64,000 nucleotides of DNA from an uncultured Arthrobacter sp. (GTDB lineage Bacteria; Actinomycetota; Actinomycetes; Actinomycetales; Micrococcaceae): positions 1 through 64,000 of the forward strand of contig NZ_CANLXP010000016.1 in NCBI RefSeq assembly GCF_947495145.1, given 5' to 3'. The notes beneath the pieces are model-generated. The model was given only the letters and a program-made list of their open reading frames with translations. It searched no databases and was not told where the DNA came from. Positions within the stretch are counted from its first letter, which is position 1. The number at the start of each line of letters is the position of its first letter. This document shows positions 17,778 to 26,759 of this stretch, in pieces. Both the position numbers and the translations under genes were made by a program.

Positions 17778-19157
17778 ATGAAGACTTCTCGATCAGCAAG
17801 ATTCGCGGTGGTGACGGCCATCGCCCTGACGGCCACCGCTTGTGGTGGCGGAGGCGGCGGAACCGCCGATACCGGGGAAGCGGTGGATTATGGGGCGGAT
17901 CTTTCGGGCACCATGTCGGCCGGCGGCTTCACCCTGGGCGACGAGGTGGCAACCTCCCGTGCAGAACTCGCTACCGCCGCCTTGGAAGAGGACGGCGTCA
18001 CAGTTGAAATCAACGAGAGCAACTTCGACCCGCAGCGTTTCGCTGCGCAAGCGGCGAGCGGAACGTTGCCCGATCTTGTGGTGATGGATCGGCAGTATGT
18101 GGCGACGTATGCGGCCAAGGGTCTGATCGAACCGGTTGACGAGTGCTTCACCACTCACGACGTCAACGCCGAGGAGCACTACTACCCGGCGGTGCTGCAG
18201 GACGTGACCTATAACGACCAGGTGTACGGCATTCCGCAGTTCTGGCAGCCGTGGGCAATTATCACCAACACCCGCGTCATGGAGGAAGCCGGCGTCACCG
18301 CTGACGATCTGGACACCTCCAACCCGGATGCTGTCCTCGCCGCTGCGGAGGCAATGTACGAGTCCGACGGCGAGAACCCGACGCGTCTTGGTTTTGACCC
18401 CCAGATGCCGTCCCAGGCCCCCATCTGGTTCACAGCTTTCGGCGGACAAATCATGGACGAGACCGGTAAGCCGACCCTCGATGACCCGGCCAACGTCGAA
18501 GCCCTGACCTGGCTGAAGGAGATTTACGACGCGCAGGGTGGCTATGAAACGGCCTACAGCTTCGGCCAGACCTGGGACTTCTTCGGTGAGAATAACCAGT
18601 TCGTCGCCGATCAGGTAGGCGCAGGTCTGTACGCCCAGTGGTACCCGAACGTTCTGTCAGACTTCGCGGATCAGCTTGAGGTTTCCGGTGTGCCCCTGCG
18701 GAACCAGGACGGTGAAGCGATCGCGGTGGCCGGCGGGCAGTCCTACGTCATTCCGGCAGGCGCGAAGAACAAGGCGGCCGCCTGCAAGTGGGCCGTCACC
18801 AACACCTCCGACGACGCCTGGATGGCTGCAGCTGAGGCCCGGGTGTCAGGCATGGAAGAAGGCGGAATGTTCACCGGCATCTTCACCGGTTCACAGACCG
18901 CGGATCAGCTGATCAAGGAGGAGTACCTTGAGCCGACCGGTAACGAGGGCTTCGACCAGCTGATCGATTCCTACTACCAGGCGCTCGAAAACGGCGTACC
19001 CCTCGGGTCCTCGCCAGCGGGCCTCGAGATCCAGACCGAACTGCAGAATGCCATGGCTCCTGCGATGTCCGGCGACAAGACCATCGAGGAAGCGCTCGGA
19101 GACGCCCAGGCCGCCGCGATGCTGGTGTACGAGCAGGCGACCGCCGGCGCGCAGTAG
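17778..19157 (+). CDS. ABC transporter sugar-binding lipoprotein
   Basis: A 459-residue family 1 extracellular solute-binding protein. The start ATG 17778 follows a GGAG-type site (GACTGGAGCA). The N-terminus has a lysine/arginine head, a hydrophobic stretch and lipobox LTATAC, then a glycine-rich tether, so the protein is anchored to the outer face of the membrane. The mature part has the usual two-lobe pattern (YNDQVYGIPQFWQPWAIITN for the hinge region and WFTAFGGQIMDETGKPTLDD later). The ligand is likely a carbohydrate or glycoside. It is convergent with, not cotranscribed with, the two permease genes at 19.3-21.2 kb, an unusual arrangement. Confidence 0.87.
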   Translation: MKTSRSARFAVVTAIALTATACGGGGGGTADTGEAVDYGADLSGTMSAGGFTLGDEVATSRAELATAALEEDGVTVEINESNFDPQRFAAQAASGTLPDLVVMDRQYVATYAAKGLIEPVDECFTTHDVNAEEHYYPAVLQDVTYNDQVYGIPQFWQPWAIITNTRVMEEAGVTADDLDTSNPDAVLAAAEAMYESDGENPTRLGFDPQMPSQAPIWFTAFGGQIMDETGKPTLDDPANVEALTWLKEIYDAQGGYETAYSFGQTWDFFGENNQFVADQVGAGLYAQWYPNVLSDFADQLEVSGVPLRNQDGEAIAVAGGQSYVIPAGAKNKAAACKWAVTNTSDDAWMAAAEARVSGMEEGGMFTGIFTGSQTADQLIKEEYLEPTGNEGFDQLIDSYYQALENGVPLGSSPAGLEIQTELQNAMAPAMSGDKTIEEALGDAQAAAMLVYEQATAGAQ

Positions 19158-19186
19158 GCGCCGTCGTCGTTCTCTGTTCATAGAGC

Positions 19187-19225
19187 GAGGGTGGGAGTCA
19201 GCCGTACAGGCTGGCTCCCACCCTC
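19187..19225 (+). terminator. Stem-loop after the binding-protein gene
   Basis: A 17-bp inverted repeat with one G-T wobble: GAGGGTGGGAGTCAGCC at 19187-19203 and GGCTGGCTCCCACCCTC at 19209-19225, with a 5-nt loop. It lies 30 nt after the binding-protein stop. It sits next to a second, distinct hairpin of the repeated type at 19243-19294. Confidence 0.8.
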
Positions 19226-19242
19226 CTCCACTTCCCCGTTGA

Positions 19243-19294
19243 TTTGGCAGGACACGCCCCGAATAAGCCTCCAAAAGGGGTGTGTCCTGCCAAA
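19243..19294. repeat. Dispersed hairpin repeat, copy A
   Basis: Left arm TTTGGCAGGACACGCCCC (19243-19260), 16-nt loop, right arm GGGGTGTGTCCTGCCAAA (19277-19294); 17 of 18 positions pair and the other is a G-T wobble. A near-identical hairpin occurs at 53149-53198. Both copies lie between convergent genes, so a bidirectional terminator role or a mobile palindromic repeat are both possible. Confidence 0.8.
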
Positions 19295-19323
19295 CCAACG
19301 AGTGGACTTCGCGGAATGGGCAG

Positions 19324-20265
19324 TTAGCCCTTCCGGCCCTGGCCCGCCAATCCCTCGATGAAGTACCGCTGGCCGAACGCGAACAGGACCAGCATGGGCA
19401 GCGTCACCAGCAGGGCCGCCGTCATCACGTACTGATAGTCGGCTTCGCCGCCCGAGGTGGGACTGAACAGGGACATCGCGTAGGAAATACCCAGCGGCAC
19501 CGTGTACTGGTCCGGGCTGCCGAAGTTCAGGTAGATCAGCGGCGCCTGCAGGTTGTTCCAGCTCGCCTGGAACTCGAAGATGAACACGATGATGAAGGAC
19601 GGGATGGAGAGCGGCATCGCTATTCGCCAGAACAATCCGAAGTAGCTGCACCCGTCGATGCGGGCCGCTTCGAAGATGTCGCGCGGCAGCCCCAGGAAGA
19701 ACTGGCGCTGCAGGAAGATATAGAACGCAGACCCGAAGAGGTTGGCGCCCCACAGTGGCACGGTGGTGGTGAGAAAGCCGAGTTCCTTCCAGATCAAGTA
19801 GGTCGGGATCATCGTCACGGCACCGGGCAGCATCATGGTTCCCAGCACGAGGCCGAAGAGCAGGTTGCGGAACGGGAACCGGAAGTAGGCGAAGCCGAAG
19901 GCCACCAAGGAGCTGGAGATGGTGACGAGCCCCGCGGCCAACAGCGCGATGATGACGCTATTGGAGATCCAGGACAGCAGCGGCAACTGCTGCCACACCT
20001 CCACGTAGTTGGTGAAGACCCAGGTTTCAGGAATGAGCCGGTTGTCGAACACGTCCTGGCGCGGTTTGAACGTTGCGGCCAGCAGCCAGACAAACGGGTA
20101 CATGAAGAGGACCGAGAACCCGAGGAGCAGTGCCCACAGGACTATCCGTCCAACGATGCTGCGCGGCTTGTACCAGGGGAAGTGCTTGCTGGGGGCTGCA
20201 GTGGACTTGTCCCGCGGGTCCGATTCAGCCGCTGCCTGCGGTTGTGATTTCAGAACTGATGCCAC
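19324..20265 (-). CDS. ABC sugar permease, MalG type
   Basis: A 313-residue inner-membrane permease with six hydrophobic segments. The ATPase-docking EAA loop is EAARIDGCSYFGLFWRIAMP (about 199-218), as in MalG/UgpE-type proteins. It starts 2 nt after the stop of the MalF-type partner, so the two form a heterodimeric channel. There is no ATP-binding subunit gene nearby; carbohydrate importers of this family in actinobacteria often share a distant MsiK-type ATPase. The binding protein convergent at 17.8-19.2 kb is the probable partner. Confidence 0.87.
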   Translation of the reverse strand: MASVLKSQPQAAAESDPRDKSTAAPSKHFPWYKPRSIVGRIVLWALLLGFSVLFMYPFVWLLAATFKPRQDVFDNRLIPETWVFTNYVEVWQQLPLLSWISNSVIIALLAAGLVTISSSLVAFGFAYFRFPFRNLLFGLVLGTMMLPGAVTMIPTYLIWKELGFLTTTVPLWGANLFGSAFYIFLQRQFFLGLPRDIFEAARIDGCSYFGLFWRIAMPLSIPSFIIVFIFEFQASWNNLQAPLIYLNFGSPDQYTVPLGISYAMSLFSPTSGGEADYQYVMTAALLVTLPMLVLFAFGQRYFIEGLAGQGRKG

Positions 20266-20267
20266 GG

Positions 20268-21224
20268 CTACCGGCCCCCTTCGTAGTAGACGAATTTGTT
20301 CCCGAACCGGACCTGGAAGATCGTGATCACGAGGATGATGGCGAACAGCAGCCAGGCGATCGCGGCGGCGAAGCCCATATTGAACTGCTGGAAGGCCTGC
20401 TGGAACAGGTAGACGCCAACAAAGAGGGCGGCATCCGGCGACCCGCTTGCCGTATCCCGGTAGAACAGCAGGAACGCCTGGTCGAACACCTGGAGCGCGG
20501 CGATCGTCAGCACGATGGTGCAGAAGAACAGGGCGTTGGAGATCATCGGCAGGGTGACGGAGAAGAACTGCCGGATTGCCCCGGCGCCGTCGAGTGCTGC
20601 TGCCTCATACAGATCCTGCGGGACGTTCTTCAGTGCCGCGAGAAGAATCAGCATGGTTCCGCTGACACTCCACAGGCCGATGATGATGATCGACGGTTTC
20701 ATCCAGTTAGGGTCGATGAGCCACTGCGGCCCGTCGATACCGAAAATGCCGAGGAACCCGTTGATTGCTCCGGAGTTGCCGTTGAGCAGCAGGAGGAAGA
20801 TCGACGCTGCGGCGACTGACGGCGTCATTTTCGGCAGGTAGTAGATGATGCGGAAGACGCCGGCACCGCGGTCCGGGATGCGGTGCAGCAGGTACGCCAG
20901 GAAGAGTGCGAAGCAGATCTCGAGCGGTACCGACAGTACTGCGTAGTACAGCGTGTTGCCGAGCGAGGTCAGAACCTTCGGGTCTTTGAGCAGCAACTCG
21001 TAGTTACTTAAGCCGACGGGCGTGGCCGTGTCGGTGGAGAGATCATAGTTGGTGAAGGAGATGACCAGGCTGTAAATCATGGCGCCGAGGGTGAACACCA
21101 GGAACCCGATGACCCAGGGGAGGATGAACAGGTAGCCTGCCCTCGCCTCGCTGTTGAAGGGTTCCTTGATCCAGCGGGGACGCCGAAGCCGTCTCTTCCG
21201 ATGGGAGTCAACCGCTGTGGCCAT
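20268..21224 (-). CDS. ABC sugar permease, MalF type
   Basis: A 318-residue permease with an Arg-rich N-terminal tail and six helices. The EAA loop starts near residue 207 (EAAALDGAGAIRQFFSVTLP). A strong ribosome binding site (AAGGAGGTGCAGC then ATG on the minus strand; + strand 21225-21237) fixes the start at 21224. It is the first gene of a two-gene leftward operon with the MalG-type partner. It lacks its own ATPase and its binding protein is on the opposite strand. The 160-bp region to its right, shared with the VOC gene promoter, should contain its promoter. Confidence 0.87.
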   Translation of the reverse strand: MATAVDSHRKRRLRRPRWIKEPFNSEARAGYLFILPWVIGFLVFTLGAMIYSLVISFTNYDLSTDTATPVGLSNYELLLKDPKVLTSLGNTLYYAVLSVPLEICFALFLAYLLHRIPDRGAGVFRIIYYLPKMTPSVAAASIFLLLLNGNSGAINGFLGIFGIDGPQWLIDPNWMKPSIIIIGLWSVSGTMLILLAALKNVPQDLYEAAALDGAGAIRQFFSVTLPMISNALFFCTIVLTIAALQVFDQAFLLFYRDTASGSPDAALFVGVYLFQQAFQQFNMGFAAAIAWLLFAIILVITIFQVRFGNKFVYYEGGR

Positions 21225-21386
21225 GCTGCACCTCCTTGCTGTCGGCAGAGTCGCTTCTGATTAGAGTAAGCCATCAGCATGCTTTGTTTACGGCGCAAAA
21301 TCTTCCCATTTGAGAAGCGATGGGCTATACGCCGAGAAGGCGGTCGGATAGCGTGAGCGCCACCCCTTCATGGTCAGGAGTAGTCG

Positions 21387-21794
21387 ATGGACTGGACGCT
21401 GGAAGTTGTTGTTGTGCCGGTGAGCGACATCGCGCGCTCGGTCGCGTTCTACCGCGACAAGGTCGGTTTCGCGCAGGATTTCGAGACGGATGCGGGCGGT
21501 ATGCACTTCACCCAAATGACCCCGCCGGGTTCAGGCTGCTCCATCGTCTTCGGCAACGGGCCGGGCATGAACGCCATGCAGCCGGGCACTCTGAAGGGCC
21601 TTCAACTGGTGGTTTCGGACATCAATGCGGCGCGCGAGGAGCTGCTGGCCCGTGGCGTCGACGTCGGTGACATCACTGTCTTTGACGAGCGCGACGGCGG
21701 CACCTTCTTTGGCTTTGATGATCCCGATGGCAATTCGTGGGCAGTGCAGCAAATCAAAGCCCGTGCCGACAAGCCGCTGATCCCGCGCTCCTAG
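21387..21794 (+). CDS. VOC family (glyoxalase/bleomycin-resistance fold) protein
   Basis: A 135-residue single VOC module pair: strand-helix units beginning LEVVVVPVSDIARSVAFYRDKVGF (1-24 region) and GLQLVVSDINAAREELLARGVDV (about 71-93), ending FFGFDDPDGNSWAVQQI. The DPDGN motif with its nearby Glu/His-type ligands is typical. GTCAGGAG precedes the ATG. Substrate is unknown; the family includes glyoxalases, extradiol dioxygenases and antibiotic-binding proteins. It appears monocistronic. Confidence 0.8.
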   Translation: MDWTLEVVVVPVSDIARSVAFYRDKVGFAQDFETDAGGMHFTQMTPPGSGCSIVFGNGPGMNAMQPGTLKGLQLVVSDINAAREELLARGVDVGDITVFDERDGGTFFGFDDPDGNSWAVQQIKARADKPLIPRS

Positions 21795-21935
21795 CCGGCG
21801 GCCCTCGATCCCTTGCAGGCAGCAATCTTGACTGAGACGCGTGCCACAATTAGCCTTTTGGGAAACAGTTGATGCCTATGAGGAAACCTGCGCCCGCCTG
21901 CGTTGCAAGGCAGACTGCAGGGAAGAGGAGATGCA

Positions 21936-22919
21936 TTGGAAGAGCTGCGCGTCACGGCAGGTGGCCACCTGGGGCCGATCGATTCGGCACGTATCCCCCG
22001 TTATGCCGGAGCGGCCACTTTCGCACGGCTCCCGCGGATCGACCAGGTCGAAAAAACCGATATCGCCGTGGTCGGCGTGCCGTTCGACTCCGGTGTGTCC
22101 TACCGGCCGGGTGCGCGGTTCGGTGCCAACCATGTCCGCGAGGCGTCGCGGCTGCTGCGGCCCTACAACCCGGCGATGGACATCTCGCCCTTCGAGCGGG
22201 TGCAGGTGGCTGACGCCGGTGACATGGCGGTAAACCCCTTCAACATCAACGAGGCTATCGAGACCATCCAGCAGAACGCGCTGGATCTCACGCACGACGG
22301 CGCCCACCTGGTCACGCTCGGTGGCGACCACACCATCGCGCTGCCGTTGCTACGTGCCGCCTCCGAACGCGCCGGTGAGCCGGTTGCGCTGCTGCACTTC
22401 GATGCCCACCTCGACACCTGGGACACCTACTTCGGCGCCGAGTACACGCACGGCACTCCGTTCCGCCGCGCTGTGGAGGAAGGGATCCTGGACACCGAGG
22501 CCATCTCGCACGTCGGCACCCGCGGGCCGCTGTACGGTGTGAAGGACCTTGAGGATGACCGGCGCTTCGGTTTCGGCATCGTCACCTCCTCCGATGTCTT
22601 TCGCCAGGGTGTCGATGAGACCGTGGCCAAGCTCCGCGACCGCATCGGGAACCGACCCCTTTACGTCTCCATCGACATCGACGTGCTCGATCCGGCACAT
22701 GCGCCGGGCACAGGCACCCCCGAAGCCGGCGGTATCACCAGCCGCGAGCTGCTGGAAATCCTGCGTGGCCTGCGCGGGATGAACCTGGTGGGCGCCGACG
22801 TCGTCGAAGTCGCCCCCGCCTACGATCATGCCGAGATCACCGGTGTGGCGGCTTCGCACGTGGCCTACGATCTGGTGAGTCTGATGGCTGACGAAATCTC
22901 CACGCGAAAGGACGGCTGA
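21936..22919 (+). CDS. Agmatinase-type ureohydrolase
   Basis: A 327-residue member of the arginase/agmatinase family, which hydrolyses a guanidino group to urea and an amine. The two-manganese site is intact: [15 protein letters not shown] and [17 protein letters not shown] chose TTG 21936 because GAAGAGGAG precedes it with proper spacing; an earlier TTG at 21903 lacks one. Family text cannot separate agmatinase from guanidinobutyrase or guanidinopropionase. Its stop overlaps the start of the following ThDP-dependent enzyme by one base, so the two enzymes are made together and probably act in one degradation route. The XRE-cupin protein at 17 kb is a candidate regulator. Confidence 0.85.
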   Translation: MEELRVTAGGHLGPIDSARIPRYAGAATFARLPRIDQVEKTDIAVVGVPFDSGVSYRPGARFGANHVREASRLLRPYNPAMDISPFERVQVADAGDMAVNPFNINEAIETIQQNALDLTHDGAHLVTLGGDHTIALPLLRAASERAGEPVALLHFDAHLDTWDTYFGAEYTHGTPFRRAVEEGILDTEAISHVGTRGPLYGVKDLEDDRRFGFGIVTSSDVFRQGVDETVAKLRDRIGNRPLYVSIDIDVLDPAHAPGTGTPEAGGITSRELLEILRGLRGMNLVGADVVEVAPAYDHAEITGVAASHVAYDLVSLMADEISTRKDG

Positions 22920-24601
22920 TGCAGTCCGTTGAAAGTGACGCAACAGTTCCCCCGCAGCCGGTCACGAGCCAGCGCAATGGTGGTGACCTGGTTGTCGAGA
23001 CGCTGAGTGCTCTCGGTGCGACGACGGTGTTCGGCATTCCAGGGCAGCATGCGCTGGGCCTGTTTGATGCGCTGTCGCGCTCGGATCTGCAGTTCGTCTC
23101 GTCGCGGGTGGAGAATAACTCGGCTTTCGCGGCCGATGGTTTTTCGCGGGCAACCGGTGAGGTGGGCGTCCTCTTCCTCTCCACCGGCCCGGGCGCGCTG
23201 ACTTCGCTCGCCGGACTGCAGGAGGCCTACGCGACCGGTGTTCCGATGGTTGTCGTCGCGAGCCAGATTCCCCTTGAGGGTCTGGGCGCCCGCCGAAAGG
23301 GCATGCTGCACCAGCTCGACGACCAGAAGGCCTCAGCCGCCAACGTCACCAAGAGCCAGCGGCTGATCCAGCACGCGTCGGGTATCCCCTCCGCCATTCA
23401 GGACGCGTGGACCGAGGCCGTCTCCTCGCCGCAGGGGCCCGTCTGGGTGGAGGTTCCGCAGAATGTGCTGCTCGACGCCGTCGTCGTACCGCAGGTCGAG
23501 GATGCGCTGGCGGAACCGTTCGACAATCCGCCCCGGGTGGAGCTGGTCCGCGAAGCGGTCAAGTGGCTCTCCGAAGCAAAGCGGCCGGCGATCGTAGCCG
23601 GCGGCGGAACCCGCCGCGGCAAGGCCGAGAAAGAGCTGCTTTCGCTCGCGGAGAAGCTGGACGCGCCGGTGTTGTGCTCGCCCGGCGGAAGCGGCGCGTT
23701 CCCCTGGAACCACGAGCTATCGCTGCAGTCCTGGGTGGAGGACCGCTACGTCACCGAGGTGCTTGAGGACGCGGATGTGCTCCTGGTGATCGGATCTTCC
23801 CTGGGCGAGGTGACCTCCAACTACTTCACCCTTGAGCCGCGCGGCCGCATCATTCAGATTGACGCCGAACCGCGGGTCCTCGAATCCAACCGCCCCGCGC
23901 TCGGCATTCGCGCCGACGCTGGTCAGGCGCTTGCAGCGCTGGACGAAGCGCTGGCCCCTGCTGAGCGCCGCACCGGTGACTACGATCCGCGCGCCCTCGT
24001 GGCCGAGACCCTCGCCAAGGTGCAGGCGCGTCTCGATGAACAGGATCTCGGCAAGGAGCGGACCTTCATGGCCGACATCCGCGCGGCCGCCGGGGACGAC
24101 ATGCAAACCTTTTGGGACATGACCATCGCGGCGTACTGGGCCTGGAGCTGCTGGGATTCGAGGGCCGGCGAGTTCCACTCAGCGCAGGGCGCCGGGGGCC
24201 TGGGCTTCGGCTTCCCCGGGGCGATCGGCGGCGCTGTCGGCCTGGCGTCGAAGGACCTGCCCGCACGCGTGCTTGCCGTCTCCGGTGACGGTTCGGCCAT
24301 GTACTCGATTGCTGAGCTTGCCACCGCCCGTCAGCACAATCTGCCGGTCACCTGGCTCATTGTCGACGACGGCGGTTACGGCATCCTGCGCGAATACATG
24401 GAGGGCGCTTTCGGCAAGGCCACGGCGACCGAGCTCACCCGGCCGGACTTCGTGAAACTCGCTGAATCCTTCGGCGTGCCCGCGGTCCGCGTGGCGCCGG
24501 AAAACGTGCGGGAGGCGCTTGAGGCGAGCTTTGCCGCGGAGGGTCCCAACGTCGTCGTTGTCGAGACCCTGCTGCGGCTCTTCGCTCCTACACACCTGTA
24601 G
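22919..24601 (+). CDS. ThDP-dependent enzyme, acetolactate-synthase-like
   Basis: A 560-residue three-domain thiamin diphosphate enzyme. The N-terminal Pyr domain has the cofactor-activating glutamate in SSRVENNSAFAADGF and STGPGALTSLAGLQEA; the middle domain has IVAGGGTRRGKAEKE; the C-terminal PP domain has GDGSAMYSIAELATARQHNL. The ThDP signature normally ends in NN; here it reads IVDDGGYG, with Asp at the metal-ligand position. It is closest in layout to acetolactate synthase, benzoylformate decarboxylase and related 2-oxo-acid enzymes. Start ATG 22919 overlaps the ureohydrolase TGA, so coupling is tight. A role in handling a 2-oxo acid from guanidino-compound breakdown is inference. Confidence 0.83.
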   Translation: MQSVESDATVPPQPVTSQRNGGDLVVETLSALGATTVFGIPGQHALGLFDALSRSDLQFVSSRVENNSAFAADGFSRATGEVGVLFLSTGPGALTSLAGLQEAYATGVPMVVVASQIPLEGLGARRKGMLHQLDDQKASAANVTKSQRLIQHASGIPSAIQDAWTEAVSSPQGPVWVEVPQNVLLDAVVVPQVEDALAEPFDNPPRVELVREAVKWLSEAKRPAIVAGGGTRRGKAEKELLSLAEKLDAPVLCSPGGSGAFPWNHELSLQSWVEDRYVTEVLEDADVLLVIGSSLGEVTSNYFTLEPRGRIIQIDAEPRVLESNRPALGIRADAGQALAALDEALAPAERRTGDYDPRALVAETLAKVQARLDEQDLGKERTFMADIRAAAGDDMQTFWDMTIAAYWAWSCWDSRAGEFHSAQGAGGLGFGFPGAIGGAVGLASKDLPARVLAVSGDGSAMYSIAELATARQHNLPVTWLIVDDGGYGILREYMEGAFGKATATELTRPDFVKLAESFGVPAVRVAPENVREALEASFAAEGPNVVVVETLLRLFAPTHL

Positions 24602-24633
24602 GACTCCCAGGCACCTGTAGGTAGGTTGGAGGG

Positions 24634-25641
24634 ATGTTCGACCTCCGCGACCTTGCCCTGCCCATCATCGGTGCGCCCATGGCCGGGGGCCCTACGACGC
24701 CGGAGCTCGCCGCCGCTGTAAGCAACGCCGGCGGTCTGGGTTTCCTTGCCGCGGGCTACCGCGCGCCGGAGGACCTCGAGGAGCAGCTGCGCAGCGTTTC
24801 CACGCTGACCGGTGGCCCAGTTGGCGTGAACCTGTTTGTGCCGGATTCGTTTCAGCCGGACGCGGCGCTCCTCGACGCTTACGCGCAGTCCTTGCGCGCG
24901 GAGGCTGCCTCGCTGGAAGTGGAAGTGGGCGAGCCGCGGAACGACGACGACGGCTGGGACGCCAAGCTGGCGATTGTCCTGGCTGCGAAGCCTGCAGCGG
25001 TGTCATTCACCTTCGGTTGCCCGGACGCTGCGGTTCTCGGGCGGATGGCCGGGGCCGGAATCCTTCCGATGGTCACCGTGACAACCCCTGCTGAGGCAGC
25101 GTTCGCCGTAGCGGCCGGGGCTCGTGCGCTCGCGGTTCAGGGGCCGAATGCGGGCGGGCACCGTGGGAACTTCGACCAGCGCGAAGCACCGACGGGTCAG
25201 CTGCTCGAGGAGACGCTGGCGGGCATCCGGGCCAGCACGGACGTGCCGCTGGCAGCAGGCGGGGGAGTGTCCGGGCCCGGTGACGTCGTACGGTTGCGCG
25301 ATAGCGGCGCCGAGGCCGTTCAGGTGGGCACGGCCCTGCTGCTTTCGGATGAAGCAGGCACCAACGCGCTGCACCGTTCGGCGCTCAGCGAGGGTCGGTT
25401 TCCCCGGACGTCACTCACTCGGGCCTATACGGGACGGTATGCGCGCGGGCTGACCAACCGCTTCATCCTCGAGCATCAGGACGCTCCCGCAGGCTACCCG
25501 CACCTGCACTACATGACAGCGCCATTGCGGAAGGCGGCCGTGGCTCAGGGGAATGCCGACGTGGCGCACCTTTGGGCCGGGACCGGTTTCGCGTCAGCGC
25601 GGCAGGGGCCTGCGGCGGAGATTATCGAATCGCTGCTATAG
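24634..25641 (+). CDS. Nitronate monooxygenase
   Basis: A 335-residue FMN-dependent TIM-barrel protein of the nitronate monooxygenase (2-nitropropane dioxygenase) family. N-terminal IIGAPMAGGPTTPELAAAVS and SNAGGLGFLAAGY, a central VQGPNAGGHRGNF with the active-site histidine, and a phosphate-binding AGGGVSGPGDVVRL / AEAVQVGTALLLSDEAG are all present. It oxidises alkyl nitronates such as propionate 3-nitronate, detoxifying plant or microbial nitro compounds. TTGGAGGG precedes ATG 24634, 32 nt after the ThDP gene, so it may be the last gene of that operon. It ends 7 nt before the convergent lacI-type gene. Confidence 0.85.
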   Translation: MFDLRDLALPIIGAPMAGGPTTPELAAAVSNAGGLGFLAAGYRAPEDLEEQLRSVSTLTGGPVGVNLFVPDSFQPDAALLDAYAQSLRAEAASLEVEVGEPRNDDDGWDAKLAIVLAAKPAAVSFTFGCPDAAVLGRMAGAGILPMVTVTTPAEAAFAVAAGARALAVQGPNAGGHRGNFDQREAPTGQLLEETLAGIRASTDVPLAAGGGVSGPGDVVRLRDSGAEAVQVGTALLLSDEAGTNALHRSALSEGRFPRTSLTRAYTGRYARGLTNRFILEHQDAPAGYPHLHYMTAPLRKAAVAQGNADVAHLWAGTGFASARQGPAAEIIESLL

Positions 25642-25647
25642 GCACCC

Positions 25648-26655
25648 TCAGGCGGCCGTCGACTCCCGCGCCATCACCTGGAACTGCGTCAGGATCTCTC
25701 GCGGCGCCGGGCCGGCCGGATTCTTGATGCGCTCCATGAGGACCCTGATCGCGGTCTCGGCGATTTCCTCGCGGCCGGGATTGACACTGCTGAGCGTGGG
25801 GATGGAGTAGCGGGTTTCGTCGAGGTCATCGAAGCCGATCACGGCGACATCGGACGGAATGCGCCGCCCGGCTTCCTGCAGCACACGCATGGCTCCCTGC
25901 GCCAGCGTGTCGTTGAAGCCGAACACCGCATCGAACTCGACGCCGCGGTCGAGCAGATCGTGCATCGCTTCGGCACCGTTTGCACGGTGCCAGGTACCGA
26001 CGTAGGCAACGAGGCCGTCGTCGTACGCTATGCCGCGCGCTTCCAGCGCTTCACGATAGCCCTTGAGCCGGAGTCCAGCGGAGCCGATAACCTCTCCCTC
26101 GTGGGCACCGACGACGGCGATGCGTCGCCTCCCGGTGTCCAGGAGGTGTTCGGTGGCGGCGCGGGCGCCCTCGACGTTCTGCATGGTGACGTGGTCACAG
26201 TTGCCGGAGAAAATCCGCTCGCCGAGGAGCACCATCGGAACCTCCGCGCTGACCAGTGACGCGTCCTCCTCCCCGAGTCCAAGCGGGCTGAAGAGCAACC
26301 CGTCCGACATCCGCAGGCGCGGGCTCCGAAGTACCTCAAGTTCGCGATCGCGCTCGCCGCTGGTCTGCTCGATGAGAACCACCAAGCCGCGGGCTTCCGC
26401 TGCACTGATGACGGCGTCGGCCAGTTCTGCGAAATAGGGCAGGCGTAATTGGGGAACTGCGAGCGTTATGGCGCCGGTATGCCCTGAGCGGAGGCTGCGG
26501 GCAGTGAGATTGGGACGGTAGCCCAGCTGCGCGATGGCTTTGTTCACGCGCTCCCGTGTTGCCGGCCGAACGTTTGGATGGTCGTTGATGACGTTGGACA
26601 CCGTCTTGAACGACACCCCGGCCACCTGAGCCACATCATGCAGGGTCGCCGCCAT
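25648..26655 (-). CDS. LacI-family repressor of the arabinan locus
   Basis: A 335-residue LacI/GalR regulator. Residues 1-60 form the DNA-binding domain (ATLHDVAQVAGVSFKTVSNV, then RERVNKAIAQLGYRPNLTARSLRSG with the hinge helix). The rest is a periplasmic-binding-protein-like sensor ending IGFDDLDETRYSIPTLSSV. I chose ATG 26655 because AAAGGAC precedes it; upstream in-frame codons run into a terminator hairpin. Three CAACGTTG-centred operators lie in the divergent control region at 28.3-28.5 kb and fit the palindromic core bound by LacI proteins. The inducer is probably arabinose or an arabino-oligosaccharide (inference from neighbours). Confidence 0.87.
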   Translation of the reverse strand: MAATLHDVAQVAGVSFKTVSNVINDHPNVRPATRERVNKAIAQLGYRPNLTARSLRSGHTGAITLAVPQLRLPYFAELADAVISAAEARGLVVLIEQTSGERDRELEVLRSPRLRMSDGLLFSPLGLGEEDASLVSAEVPMVLLGERIFSGNCDHVTMQNVEGARAATEHLLDTGRRRIAVVGAHEGEVIGSAGLRLKGYREALEARGIAYDDGLVAYVGTWHRANGAEAMHDLLDRGVEFDAVFGFNDTLAQGAMRVLQEAGRRIPSDVAVIGFDDLDETRYSIPTLSSVNPGREEIAETAIRVLMERIKNPAGPAPREILTQFQVMARESTAA

Positions 26656-26681
26656 CTGGACTGTCCTTTTTCGAGTTGAAA

Positions 26682-26709
26682 CCGGTGGGACACGCATGTG
26701 TCCCACCGG
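26682..26709 (-). terminator. Terminator between secreted GH43 and lacI-type gene
   Basis: Perfect 12-bp arms (CCGGTGGGACAC at 26682-26693 and complement at 26698-26709) with a GCAT loop. On the minus strand it lies 50 nt after the GH43 stop and is followed by TTTC. It would separate the GH43 transcript from the repressor gene, giving high enzyme and low repressor expression. Confidence 0.75.
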
Positions 26710-26759
26710 CAGAATATCGCGTTACCGGGCTTCGGAACGCCGAGGGGTGTTGCTGGGAA

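Noticed and set aside
19282-20247. Long rightward frame of 321 codons opposite a permease gene
   Set aside because: It is antisense to an intact MalG-type gene, rich in Gln/Glu/Arg/His/Gly with no domain; a shadow caused by high GC content.
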